Source: Clostridiaceae bacterium | GTDB lineage: Bacteria > Bacillota > Clostridia > Saccharofermentanales > DTU023 | Direction of reading: 5' to 3' | Length of the DNA stretch: 64,000 nucleotides | NCBI GenBank assembly: GCA_012838135.1 | Contig: DUPV01000015.1 | Location: forward strand, 1-64,000 | Shown: positions 30,561-40,541 of the stretch, piece by piece | Numbering within the stretch: position 1 is the stretch's first letter | Layout: each line of letters begins with the position of its first letter | The notes under the pieces: model-generated | What the model was told of the DNA's origin: nothing | What the model saw: the letters and a program-made list of their open reading frames with translations, nothing else | Databases searched by the model: none | Position numbers and translations under genes: made by a program

Positions 30561-31756
30561 TGAGGAGCAGAGACTTCGTTACGCTTATTAAGCGCATCTC
30601 TTCTATCGGGAAGTATTCCTTCACAAATCTTTCTATTCTTGTCTTCATACATATAAGCATCAATCTTATTTAAAAAATCATCTATTGACTCATGCTTACT
30701 TTTGTATGTACTGTAACCAATTGAAAAATTTATCTTATAAGGTTTCTTTTCTGATTCATTGAACAATGTTGTTTGTGTTTTAATGATGTCAATCATATCT
30801 GTAATTTCTTTCTGAGAGCTTACTTGCATTAAGATGATAAACTCATCACCACCAAACCTAAATGATACCCCTTTATTACCCACAGATTTGCGTAATATCT
30901 TTCCGGTTATAGAAATAGCATCATCACCTACAAGATGTCCAAATCTATCATTTATACTTTTGAAGCCATCAATGTCTAACATGATTCCGGCAAGTACACG
31001 GGTAGTATCCCAATGTTCACTATACATTAGCAACATGTTATTTAAATACTGTCTGTTCAATAATCCCGATAGCTTATCTACATAAGATGCTTCATTCTGA
31101 ACATTAACGAACAACGAATTCATCCCTACAGCCACTCCAAGCCACACAAGAGAGTATCCATAAAAGAAGAACTGCAACATACTTCCAATTATAATGGGAA
31201 TCATAAACAGAATAGCAGGAAGAAACAAATACTTATGTAATTTCTTACGATACAAATAAATTAATATCATACCGTATGCCAGATAAAAATAAGTAACTGC
31301 ATATGGAATGATATATAAATCTGTTCTTTGATAAATATTATATTCATCGACCGCAAAAAACACAGGTGTTACCAAGTTTATTAAGCAACCGATTATAATT
31401 AGTACGGCAGGTATAGCCACAAAAGGATATATTCGCTTGATTCTTTTCATATTTGTAAACAATTTATAGTCCACATATATTACCCATAAATAAGCAAATA
31501 CAATATTGTTAATAAATAAAATGTCATTTAGCACTAGCAACAAAGTATGATATCCATACCCCATATTGCCATCCCAAAAGAGAACCGCTGATTCAATCAG
31601 GCATTGCATAATATTTAAAATAACCATTGCATAGAATATCTTTTCTTCAAACAATCCATGGCGATGGCTTAGTGGCCTTTTGGAACTCAATAAAATAACT
31701 AACAACAACATAATTGCTGTCCCATTTGCAATATATATCGCCGGAAAATTAAACAT
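30557..31756 (-). CDS. membrane diguanylate cyclase (GGDEF domain)
   Basis: DKLSGLLNRQYLNN, MLDIDGFKSINDRFGHLVGDD, FRFGGDEFIIL; multi-TM N-terminus. Confidence 0.92.
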   Translation of the reverse strand: MFNFPAIYIANGTAIMLLLVILLSSKRPLSHRHGLFEEKIFYAMVILNIMQCLIESAVLFWDGNMGYGYHTLLLVLNDILFINNIVFAYLWVIYVDYKLFTNMKRIKRIYPFVAIPAVLIIIGCLINLVTPVFFAVDEYNIYQRTDLYIIPYAVTYFYLAYGMILIYLYRKKLHKYLFLPAILFMIPIIIGSMLQFFFYGYSLVWLGVAVGMNSLFVNVQNEASYVDKLSGLLNRQYLNNMLLMYSEHWDTTRVLAGIMLDIDGFKSINDRFGHLVGDDAISITGKILRKSVGNKGVSFRFGGDEFIILMQVSSQKEITDMIDIIKTQTTLFNESEKKPYKINFSIGYSTYKSKHESIDDFLNKIDAYMYEDKNRKICEGILPDRRDALNKRNEVSAPH

Positions 31757-31868
31757 TTCTAATATGCCCTTTCTTTGGCTATTATTATAACTAATTTCAT
31801 TTTAATTTTACAGCAATAATTAGACTAATTTCCGCAAATGGAAACCGTGTTCTCAGAAGGCCAGTGGT

Positions 31869-31895
31869 TGAACTGAACCCAAAATCTTGGACAAA
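31869..31895. mobile_element. possible solitary IS3-family terminal sequence
   Basis: TGAACTGAACCCAAAATCTTGGACAAA resembles IS3/IS150-type terminal repeats (TGNACTGACCCC..AAGTTGGACA). Confidence 0.3.
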
Positions 31896-31946
31896 AATAT
31901 AGTAAACTAACAACATCGGAGATCCAGGATGGTTTTACAATATAAA

Positions 31947-32735
31947 TTACATTTTTGCTACTATAACATTATTTCTATTTATATCTATTATTTTCTTCAA
32001 TTCATAAGAGGGGATTTTTTCATCCACGATTACTTTTGTAATTTCCTCAGAATCCGCTAGTTTTGCAAAAGATGTTTTACCTACCTTCGAACTAATACAA
32101 AGCAAGTACCTCTCTGTTGATTTCTTTAACATAGCTCGAGTATTAAAAGCTAGCTGATAATCTGGAATAGTTGCTCCGCTCGCTAAATTATATGAATCGC
32201 AAGAAAAAAATAATTTGTCAACATTTAAATTTGTTATTTCTTCATATGCAAAAATCATATAGTGGAAACCTTTGCGTATCATTCCACCTATTATATAGAT
32301 GGAATGTGGACTATTTTCTTCTAACCAACTGACAATCCGAATATCGTTAGAAATTATGGTTAAGTTCTTTTTGTTATTTAATTGTTTTATAAATTCATAA
32401 GTTGTCGTTCCTGTCATAACGGCAATTGTATCGCCATCTGATACTAGATCTGCTGCTCTTCTTGCAATTGCCTTTTTCTCTAAGAGCTGTTGTTCTAATT
32501 TAGCTGACGGACAAAGCTCTGAGCCCACCTGTTGCCTCTCAGATATCTTTATTGCACCTCCGTGTGTTCTTTGCACCAAACCAGCTTGATTAAGTGTTTT
32601 TAAATCGGTTCGAATAGTAGATTTGGAAACATCTAAAATCTCACATAATTGTTCTACTGTAGCTTTTCCATTCTTATCTATTATTTCTTTTATTTTTATT
32701 CTTCTATCTTCTACAAAATAAACATCATCTTTCAT
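31947..32735 (-). CDS. DeoR-family transcriptional regulator
   Basis: N-terminal HTH ATVEQLCEILDVSKSTIRTDLKTLNQAGLVQRTHGGA. Confidence 0.93.
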   Translation of the reverse strand: MKDDVYFVEDRRIKIKEIIDKNGKATVEQLCEILDVSKSTIRTDLKTLNQAGLVQRTHGGAIKISERQQVGSELCPSAKLEQQLLEKKAIARRAADLVSDGDTIAVMTGTTTYEFIKQLNNKKNLTIISNDIRIVSWLEENSPHSIYIIGGMIRKGFHYMIFAYEEITNLNVDKLFFSCDSYNLASGATIPDYQLAFNTRAMLKKSTERYLLCISSKVGKTSFAKLADSEEITKVIVDEKIPSYELKKIIDINRNNVIVAKM

Positions 32736-32788
32736 CGCATTAGCCCTTTCAATAATTTACAAAACAATTATAATATAAAATTTAAAAA

Positions 32789-34297
32789 TTATTTTTCGGA
32801 AGCTAAGTCTGATAGTCTGTGCATAAATTCTTTATTGGCACTATATAGTTCTTTATAAATACTATAAAATTCCTTGTATCGTTCAACATTATACTCAATC
32901 GGTAAAATTGGTTCTTTATCATACTCAATAAATATATCTATTGCTTCTTGGAATGAATTAAACAATCCATAACCAACAGCTGCAGTAATCGCAGCACCTA
33001 AAGCTGATTGCTCCTTTGCTTTTGACTTAATAATCGGAACATTAAAAATATCAGCTTGAATTTGTAACCATAATGGACTATTGGCTCCACCACCGGAAGC
33101 TACTACAAACTCTGGTAAAACACCAAATTCCTCAAGTATTGACAAACTATCTTTTAAAGAATAAGCAACCCCCTCAAGTACACTTCTTATTAATGTACCT
33201 CTATCTGTTTTCATTTTTAATCCTACAAACATCCCATTTGCTTTACCATCAGAATGAGGTGTTCTATCGCCAATTAAGTATGGTAAAAAGATTAAACCTT
33301 CTGAGCCACATGGCTTTTGTTCTGCCAATAGATCCATCGATTTATAATCCCTAGATTCTAGAATGTTTTGTCTAAGCCATTTTAATGATTGACCTGCCGA
33401 TAAGGTTGCTCCTAAAAAATACCAAGAGTTTTTTTCAACAAAATTGAAAGTATGTGAACTCAATGATTTGTAGTAGCTTGGGCTGTCAAGAATACTTACG
33501 ACTTGACCACCTGTCCCAATTGTTATTGATGTATCTCCCGGATTAATCATCCCGTTTCCTATTGCTACCATTGCTTGATCCGCTCCACCGAAATATACTG
33601 TGCAATTCTTTGAAAGACCAATTTCTTCAGCTATATTTGGTAAAATCTTTCCTGCATTATCAGTAGGTAACTTCACTTCAGGAAACAGAGATAAATCTAT
33701 TTCAAATTTCTCTATTATTTTTTTGCTCCATTTTGCATTTTTAACATCATAGGCAAGAATACTTGCTGCATCTGTTTGTTCGGTGGCTACAATACCAGTT
33801 AATTTATACCTTAGATAGTCTTTTGGACAACAAATTTTTGAAATTTGTTGGTAGGTTGCAGGATCATTTTCTTTAATCCACAATAGGCTTGCTAAACCAA
33901 AACCTGTGTGTAATTTATTTGCCGTATGTTCGCCAAAAAAATCTACATATTCTCTTGTCGAATATCTTTCAACAATATCAGTAGATCTTTGATCACACCA
34001 AATTATTGCTGGATGTACAGGGCAGTTGTTTTTATCCAAAGGTACAATTCCATGCATTTGTCCCGAGAAACTTAGAGCAATAATTTCTTCTTTATCTATT
34101 CCCGAATTGTCTAAAACAATTTGGATGGATTTCACCGTAGCTTTCCACCAATCATCAGCATTCTGTTGTGCCCAGCCCACACATGGTATTTCATATTGAT
34201 ACTCAATTTGTTCAGTCCAAGATTCTCCAGAACAAATATTTAATATTAAACTTATTACACTTGATGTCCCTAGATCAATTCCCAATACAAAACTCAT
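32789..34297 (-). CDS. xylulokinase-like FGGY carbohydrate kinase
   Basis: GIDLGTSSVISLIL, SFSGQMHGIVPLD, GGADQAMVAIGNGMI, ASGGGANSPLWLQIQADI. Confidence 0.9.
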   Translation of the reverse strand: MSFVLGIDLGTSSVISLILNICSGESWTEQIEYQYEIPCVGWAQQNADDWWKATVKSIQIVLDNSGIDKEEIIALSFSGQMHGIVPLDKNNCPVHPAIIWCDQRSTDIVERYSTREYVDFFGEHTANKLHTGFGLASLLWIKENDPATYQQISKICCPKDYLRYKLTGIVATEQTDAASILAYDVKNAKWSKKIIEKFEIDLSLFPEVKLPTDNAGKILPNIAEEIGLSKNCTVYFGGADQAMVAIGNGMINPGDTSITIGTGGQVVSILDSPSYYKSLSSHTFNFVEKNSWYFLGATLSAGQSLKWLRQNILESRDYKSMDLLAEQKPCGSEGLIFLPYLIGDRTPHSDGKANGMFVGLKMKTDRGTLIRSVLEGVAYSLKDSLSILEEFGVLPEFVVASGGGANSPLWLQIQADIFNVPIIKSKAKEQSALGAAITAAVGYGLFNSFQEAIDIFIEYDKEPILPIEYNVERYKEFYSIYKELYSANKEFMHRLSDLASEK

Positions 34298-34309
34298 AAT
34301 TCTACCTCT

Positions 34310-35272
34310 TTAAAGCAAATTTAGTCTTTCTTCTATTACACGAACTACATTATTAGCATCAAAGCCATATTTTTCAATTAAATAATCATAAGAACCAACT
34401 TCTCCCAATGTTTCTGGTATTCCAAACTTTAATAATTCAGTATATTGTCTGTTCATTAACAAAGTATCAGCAATGATTGCTCCTAAACCATTTCTTACAC
34501 TCGAATTCTCAATAATGGCTACAATTTTACATCTACGAGCCATTTTTAAGACTAATTCCTCATCTAGAGGTTTAACTGTGAACATATCTATTAAAGATAT
34601 AGAATATCCTTTTTTTTCCAAAATGTTCTTTGCCTTGATACCTTCCTTTAAAGCTAATTGGCTATTACATATTAGTGCAACATCATTTCCTAAAGATAAT
34701 ACAATGCCTTTACCCACTTCAAAATCTTGATTTCTTTCATATATTTGTTCTTTTGTTTTACGCTGCATCCGCAAATAATATATTCTTGGGTCATCAATAA
34801 TATGAGGTATCAATTTATTTATCATTATAGGATCAGTAAAATCAATTATTACCACATTCGGTAATGAAGAAATTATTCCTATATCTTCGAAAGATACATG
34901 TGTACCACCATTGGCAGAATTCAATATTCCAGGGTCAGTAGAGATTATTTTAATAGCAGATTCGTTGTATATAGCAGAAACATATAATTGATCCAATGCA
35001 CGTCTCGAAGCAAATGACGAAAAAGTATGTACAAAAGGTATGAAACCTTCTTTAGCCATTGCTGCTGCAACACCAAACATGTTAGCTTCTTGTATTCCAC
35101 AATTGATAAATTTTTCTGGGTGTTCTTTCGCAAAAATATTTAAACCCGAAGAGCTTGCTAAATCCGAATCCAGGGCATAAACAGGCTTTGTTTTAGCTTC
35201 TTCCACTAATTGATTAGCTAATGCAGTTCTTTGATCTACCTCTCCCTCTCTAAACATAATCATCTTAGTCAC
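34310..35272 (-). CDS. transketolase C-terminal subunit
   Basis: INCGIQEANMFGVAAAMAKEGFIPFVHTFSSFASRRALDQ. Confidence 0.93.
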   Translation of the reverse strand: MTKMIMFREGEVDQRTALANQLVEEAKTKPVYALDSDLASSSGLNIFAKEHPEKFINCGIQEANMFGVAAAMAKEGFIPFVHTFSSFASRRALDQLYVSAIYNESAIKIISTDPGILNSANGGTHVSFEDIGIISSLPNVVIIDFTDPIMINKLIPHIIDDPRIYYLRMQRKTKEQIYERNQDFEVGKGIVLSLGNDVALICNSQLALKEGIKAKNILEKKGYSISLIDMFTVKPLDEELVLKMARRCKIVAIIENSSVRNGLGAIIADTLLMNRQYTELLKFGIPETLGEVGSYDYLIEKYGFDANNVVRVIEERLNLL

Positions 35273-36077
35273 CTAATAAGCCAATTTCATTTTTTAATAT
35301 TTCTAAATCTTTTTCCGTAAACGGCAAATGATGAACTTTGGGTTTACCTTCAGCGCCTGTCCAGCCTTTGCCCTTTATCGTATCCAAAACAATTAAAGAA
35401 GGTTTTCCCTTGTTTTCTATTGCATTTAGAATGGCTTCTTCTATCTTTTCTAAATTATGTCCAGCAACTTTCTTAACAAACCAACCAAAACTTAAAAAAG
35501 ATTCTTCCAGATTTTCCATTGACATTACATCTCTGGTATCTCCATCAAGTTGTTGCTTGTTTTGGTCTACAAAAGCTATTATATTATCAAGACCATAATG
35601 TGCTGCAAACATAGCAGACTCCCAAATCTGACCCTCATTGCATTCACCATCACCTAGAATTAAAAATGTTCTTGCCGGATTGTTCTTCTTTTTTAATGCC
35701 AGAGCAACACCAACCGCCAATGATGCCCCTTGACCTAAGGAACCTGTGCTGAAATCAACCCCTGGTGTTAAAGTATTGCAATGACTAGGAAGTCTTGTGC
35801 CGTTTTGATTCAGAGTTCTCAATTCTTCAATAGGAAAAAATCCCTTAAGAGCTAAAGCAGCATATAATGCTGGCCCACAATGCCCTTTGGACATAACTAA
35901 ACGATCCCTCTCCTCCCATAGAGGATTTGAAGAATCTATATTCATTATCTTTCCATAAAGTACTGCTAATAAATCTGCTATAGATAAAACTCCACCTACA
36001 TGACCAGATCCGCATGATGCAATGCACTCCATACTATGATAGCGTATTAATTTAGCAAATTTATATAAACTTTTCAC
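35265..36077 (-). CDS. transketolase N-terminal subunit
   Basis: SGHVGGVLSIADLLAVLY; DFSTGSLGQGASLAVG; LGDGECNEGQIWE. Confidence 0.95.
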   Translation of the reverse strand: MKSLYKFAKLIRYHSMECIASCGSGHVGGVLSIADLLAVLYGKIMNIDSSNPLWEERDRLVMSKGHCGPALYAALALKGFFPIEELRTLNQNGTRLPSHCNTLTPGVDFSTGSLGQGASLAVGVALALKKKNNPARTFLILGDGECNEGQIWESAMFAAHYGLDNIIAFVDQNKQQLDGDTRDVMSMENLEESFLSFGWFVKKVAGHNLEKIEEAILNAIENKGKPSLIVLDTIKGKGWTGAEGKPKVHHLPFTEKDLEILKNEIGLLGD

Positions 36078-36084
36078 ATTTTAC

Positions 36085-36558
36085 TCCTTTACAATAGAGC
36101 TACTCCATTACTAGTACCTATTCTATCCGCTCATGCTTCTATCATTATATCGGCATCTTCCTTGGTCCTGATATCACCACTCACTTTAATTTGTGCTCTA
36201 TCACCAACTGTTTTTTCATTAATTTAATATCCTCTGCTGTTGCCCCATCAGTTGAAAATCCTGTAGAAGTCTTAACAAAATCTGCCCCTGCCTCAACTGA
36301 CAATTCGCAAGCTTTTACTTTTTCCTCATCCGTTAACAAACATGTTTCAATAATTACTTTTACAATGGACGGAACAGATTTTTTACAACCATAGCAATAT
36401 CATTTTTTACAATATCGAATTTTTTGTCTTTAAACACACCAATATTTATCACCATATCTATTTCATCAGCACCATCTAAAACACTATTATCCGCTTCTTG
36501 GGCTTTACTTTTAGTCGACATTGCTCCAAGTGCCATTGATTTAACAATACCTTCTTGG
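36085..36558 (-). pseudogene. decayed deoxyribose-phosphate aldolase (deoC)
   Basis: Minus strand in three frames: [57 protein letters not shown] / [57 protein letters not shown] / [33 protein letters not shown]. Confidence 0.9.
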
Positions 36559-36562
36559 ATTT

Positions 36563-37702
36563 TTATAATTTATTATTTTTGTTAAAATTTTCTTTTTCCT
36601 GTCTGCCAAACTCATCTGCCAAAACAATCGATGAATATACAGACTCCACATCAACTTCAAAAGGCATGTTCTTCCAGTTACTATTCATTGAACCTCTTGC
36701 TATTTGTAATATGTTCTCTTTTGTATTAGCTATATACAAATCTTCAAGACATACAGGGAGCCCTACTTTCATACAGAATTGCATTATTTTTCTTATCCGT
36801 TCAACAGATTCTGATTCTGCCATCAATTGCACAAAACAACCAAAAGCAACTTTCTCTCCATGCATTGTTTTGCTTTGCTCAGGCAATGTAGTAATCCCAT
36901 CATTAATAGAATGAGCTCCCGCTGTAGCATTGTTTTCAAATCCAATACCACTTAAAAGGATATTTGTTTCAATAATATTTTCTAAATAAGGAGTAACAAT
37001 ATTTTTATCACAAGATATTTTTGCTAATTCTCCATTTTCAAAAAGAGTTTCTTCACAAACTTTTGCTATATTTTTACCTGCAACTGTTTGCAAAAACCCG
37101 CCATCTTTATAGTAGACAAGATTTCGAGTGTTTGATTTGTAAGCTGCTTCCGCTTCTATTAGTGTCGCTAAAGAATCCCCCATACCTGAAACAAGAAATC
37201 TCGTAGGTGCATTTGCAATAATTCTACTATCTACTAAAACTAAACTTGGACTGTGGTCATAAAAAAATTCTCCAAGATGATTACCATTTTTATCATATAA
37301 AACTGATAAAGAGCTCGTTGGAGCATCTGTGGATGCTATAGTAGGTATTATTATGAATCTTAAACCGAGCAAAGCACTTGCAGCTTTTGCCACATCTATT
37401 GTTTTTCCTCCACCTATTCCCACAATAACGTTCGGAGAAAATAATTTCATTAAATCAACATATTCATTAATTACTTCTTCCGTTACTTCGTTTTCAAATT
37501 TATATGTTTTTATATTTTCTAATTCTCTGCTATATATTTCGCCTAACTGTTGATTTATTTCTTTGAATAAAAATGAATCAATTAAAAAAACGATTTTTTC
37601 TCCAAATTTATTTGTATATTTTTTAATGTTTTTTAATTCATCTTTCCCCTGCACATATCTTTCAGGAGAAGACCAGGCTCTTGATAACTTTCTGCTTATC
37701 AT
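36563..37702 (-). CDS. glycerol dehydrogenase-like iron-containing/GldA-family dehydrogenase
   Basis: VIVGIGGGKTIDVAKAAS; IIPTIASTDAPTSSLSVLYD; AGAHSINDGITTLPE. Confidence 0.88.
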   Translation of the reverse strand: MISRKLSRAWSSPERYVQGKDELKNIKKYTNKFGEKIVFLIDSFLFKEINQQLGEIYSRELENIKTYKFENEVTEEVINEYVDLMKLFSPNVIVGIGGGKTIDVAKAASALLGLRFIIIPTIASTDAPTSSLSVLYDKNGNHLGEFFYDHSPSLVLVDSRIIANAPTRFLVSGMGDSLATLIEAEAAYKSNTRNLVYYKDGGFLQTVAGKNIAKVCEETLFENGELAKISCDKNIVTPYLENIIETNILLSGIGFENNATAGAHSINDGITTLPEQSKTMHGEKVAFGCFVQLMAESESVERIRKIMQFCMKVGLPVCLEDLYIANTKENILQIARGSMNSNWKNMPFEVDVESVYSSIVLADEFGRQEKENFNKNNKL

Positions 37703-37728
37703 TTATTTCCATCCTTTCCTCATCCCTA

Positions 37729-38814
37729 CTAATCACTACATTTTATCAAGATTTTTCCTTTGTTTTGATATAATTTTTGCTCAAAGACATCATTAATATT
37801 TTCAAGGTCAATAATATCTGAAATTATCGTATCTAAATGTAATTCTTTCGTCTTCATCAACGCTACCGCTCTTTGCATAGAAAACGGATTTACAAAAGAA
37901 CTAGTAATCGTGAGTTCTTTTTGAAAAATTTCAAAAGGTTTCACTTTTATTGTGTCATCAGGATTTGTTAGTCCAAATAGCATCACTTTACCTTTTTTAC
38001 CTGCATACTGTACAGAATATTCAGCAGTAGAAACTAAACCTGCACAATCTATCACATGTTCGATATTTGGGATATTGTGTTCTAGAAGAATCTTATCTGT
38101 GTCATCATTGATTGGATCAATAATTATATCTGCACCAAATTGTTTGGCTCTTTCTCGTCGATATTCATTCGGCTCAACCGCAATAATTTTTGATGCACCT
38201 ATATTTTTGACTAGTTGAATCATCATAAACCCTATATTACCAGCTCCTACAACCATCACGTGATCTCCCATCTGAATATTCAACAGTTCAATGCCATGGA
38301 CACAACATGAGAGTGGTTCTACCAAAGCTCCTACTTCAAACGATACCTCTTTAGGTAATCTAAAAACTAAATTTTCATTTACGATGATATTTTCAGAAAA
38401 GCCACCATCTACAGATGTTCCAACACCTATCATATTGTCACACATATGATGATTATCATTCGCACAATGATAACAATTTCCACAATATGTGTTAGGATCT
38501 ACGACGACACGTTCTCCTATAATAAACTTTTTGGCATTTTTCCCACATCCAACTATCTCTCCAGAAATCTCATGTCCTAGTGTCACTGGAGGTTCTATTT
38601 GGGCGGATCCTTTTTCCCCTTCATATATGTGTACATCAGTACCACAAACCCCACAGTATTTGATTCTAATAACAACTTCACTTTGTTCAGGTTCTCTGAT
38701 CGGTACATCCTCTACTAATAGTTGGTGTTTTTTATAAAATCTAGCTGCCTTCATAGAAACCTCCTGACAACACTTATCATTTTTTATAAATATAATTAAA
38801 ATTAATTTTGACAC
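37729..38814 (-). CDS. zinc-dependent medium-chain alcohol/sorbitol dehydrogenase
   Basis: YCGVCGTDVHIYEG, TLGHEISGEIVGCG, GNCYHCANDNHHMCDN; start probably MKAARFYKKH. Confidence 0.92.
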   Translation of the reverse strand: MSKLILIIFIKNDKCCQEVSMKAARFYKKHQLLVEDVPIREPEQSEVVIRIKYCGVCGTDVHIYEGEKGSAQIEPPVTLGHEISGEIVGCGKNAKKFIIGERVVVDPNTYCGNCYHCANDNHHMCDNMIGVGTSVDGGFSENIIVNENLVFRLPKEVSFEVGALVEPLSCCVHGIELLNIQMGDHVMVVGAGNIGFMMIQLVKNIGASKIIAVEPNEYRRERAKQFGADIIIDPINDDTDKILLEHNIPNIEHVIDCAGLVSTAEYSVQYAGKKGKVMLFGLTNPDDTIKVKPFEIFQKELTITSSFVNPFSMQRAVALMKTKELHLDTIISDIIDLENINDVFEQKLYQNKGKILIKCSD

Positions 38815-39581
38815 ATACCCCCACAGATATTAATTGCTTGGGCTGTAATACTATCAGCTAAAGAACTACAAAGGAACAATACTCCATTTGCAATATCTTC
38901 TACCGTCTGAGCTTTTCCCATAGGAATAGATTTTTTTACATAATCATCCCAAAGTTGTTTTTTGTCTGGATTACCAGTTTCTTCAACAAAACCTTCTAGA
39001 ATATCTTTCCACATATCAGTATAAATAATTCCTGGGCAAATCGTGTTAACATTTATATTGTGAGGTGCAGCAGTCATGGCAGCTGATTGATTTAGATTTA
39101 TTACAGCTGCTTTACTAGCTCTGTAGAATGCATGTATCGGACCACCTTCACGACCGGCAGAAGAGGACATAGTAACAATTTTTCCATATTTTTGAGGAAT
39201 CATTCTTTCCAATGCACATCGATAGGCATTACTTGTTCCTATAATATTTACATCAAATAATCTCTTAATATCATCTATTGAAGAATCTAGCAATCCTGTG
39301 GTTAGAACTATACCTGCAACATTTACAAAGATATCTAATTTGCTTGGATAGTTCACCAAGTCTTGAACATCTGATAATTTTGATATGTCGCAATACTTAA
39401 ATTCTGCCTTTCTTCCAATTTTTTTTATGGTTTGTACCGTTTTGTTACTAATAGTTTTATCTATATCCGCTACAATGATATCTGCACCAGCTTCTGCTAA
39501 AGTTATTGCCACTTGCCTGCCTATACCTTTACCCGCACCTGTTACTATTGCCTGTTTATCTGTTAAATCAATAGATATCAT
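38802..39581 (-). CDS. short-chain dehydrogenase/reductase
   Basis: VTGAGKGIGRQVAI; NVAGI; YRASKAAV. Confidence 0.93.
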   Translation of the reverse strand: MISIDLTDKQAIVTGAGKGIGRQVAITLAEAGADIIVADIDKTISNKTVQTIKKIGRKAEFKYCDISKLSDVQDLVNYPSKLDIFVNVAGIVLTTGLLDSSIDDIKRLFDVNIIGTSNAYRCALERMIPQKYGKIVTMSSSAGREGGPIHAFYRASKAAVINLNQSAAMTAAPHNINVNTICPGIIYTDMWKDILEGFVEETGNPDKKQLWDDYVKKSIPMGKAQTVEDIANGVLFLCSSLADSITAQAINICGGMCQN

Positions 39582-39590
39582 ATTTCCTCC

Positions 39591-40541
39591 TTATTTTTTA
39601 TATTTGACATTTGTTGATTGAATTAGTACAGCAAATATAATAATTAGACCTTTCATTACATCCTGTGGATATGAAGGTACAGCAAGAAGATTCATTATAT
39701 TTGATATTAGTGCAAGAATTAAGACACCTATTAAAGTCTTAAACGGATTACCCATTCCGCCAGCTAAGCTTGCACCACCAATTACACATGCAGCAATGGC
39801 ATCAGACTCTAGCCCTGATCCAACAAGAGGTGAACCAACTGCTGATCTAGAAGTTGTAATAGCACCTGCAAAAGCTGCTAATGCACCACTAATACCATAT
39901 GCCAATAATTTGTATCTCTTTACCCTTATACCTGAAAGTCTTACGGCATCTTCATTTGAACCAATAGCAATCAATATTCGACCGTAAACCGTCTTTCTCT
40001 GCAAGAAAACAAATATTATGACTATAATTGCAGACATAACAATGAGCAATGGAATTCCAAATATCCTCGTTGAATCTAATAGAGAAATTGTGTTTGCAGG
40101 GGTTTGTATTGGTGCCCCATTTGAAATCATAAAGGCAATACCTCTAGCAATTGTCATAGTGGCTAGTGTTGCAATAAATGGTGCAAAGTTAAAATACGCC
40201 ACCAATACGCCTGAGAATAATCCCACAATTAAACCTATTATGAGTACAGCAAATAATGATGGAATTAATGGCCAGCCCAAATCAGTAAGAATTGTAGCAG
40301 TCATAACACATCCAAGAGCTAAAATTGAACCTACTGATAAGTCAATTCCACCCGTTATTATAACAAAGAGCATCCCCATTGAAACAAATGTTAAGGCTGC
40401 ATATTGTCTACCTATATTCATCAAATTTCTAGGACTAAAAAAATTGGGTGATGCGAACACACAAATTACAAATAGCAAGATAAACATCATATACGTGTTA
40501 TAATTATTCCAAATATTAACTGCTGATATTTTATTTTTCAT
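39591..40541 (-). CDS. RbsC-type sugar ABC transporter permease
   Basis: GMLFVIITGGIDLSVGSILALG; ACVIGGASLAGGMGNP. Confidence 0.95.
   Translation of the reverse strand: MKNKISAVNIWNNYNTYMMFILLFVICVFASPNFFSPRNLMNIGRQYAALTFVSMGMLFVIITGGIDLSVGSILALGCVMTATILTDLGWPLIPSLFAVLIIGLIVGLFSGVLVAYFNFAPFIATLATMTIARGIAFMISNGAPIQTPANTISLLDSTRIFGIPLLIVMSAIIVIIFVFLQRKTVYGRILIAIGSNEDAVRLSGIRVKRYKLLAYGISGALAAFAGAITTSRSAVGSPLVGSGLESDAIAACVIGGASLAGGMGNPFKTLIGVLILALISNIMNLLAVPSYPQDVMKGLIIIFAVLIQSTNVKYKK

Noticed and set aside
30421-30663. Minus-strand Asn/His-rich 80-aa ORF
   Set aside because: Antisense of the Asp/Thr-rich tail of rsgI
36191-36394. 67-aa plus-strand ORF
   Set aside because: Antisense of the deoC pseudogene
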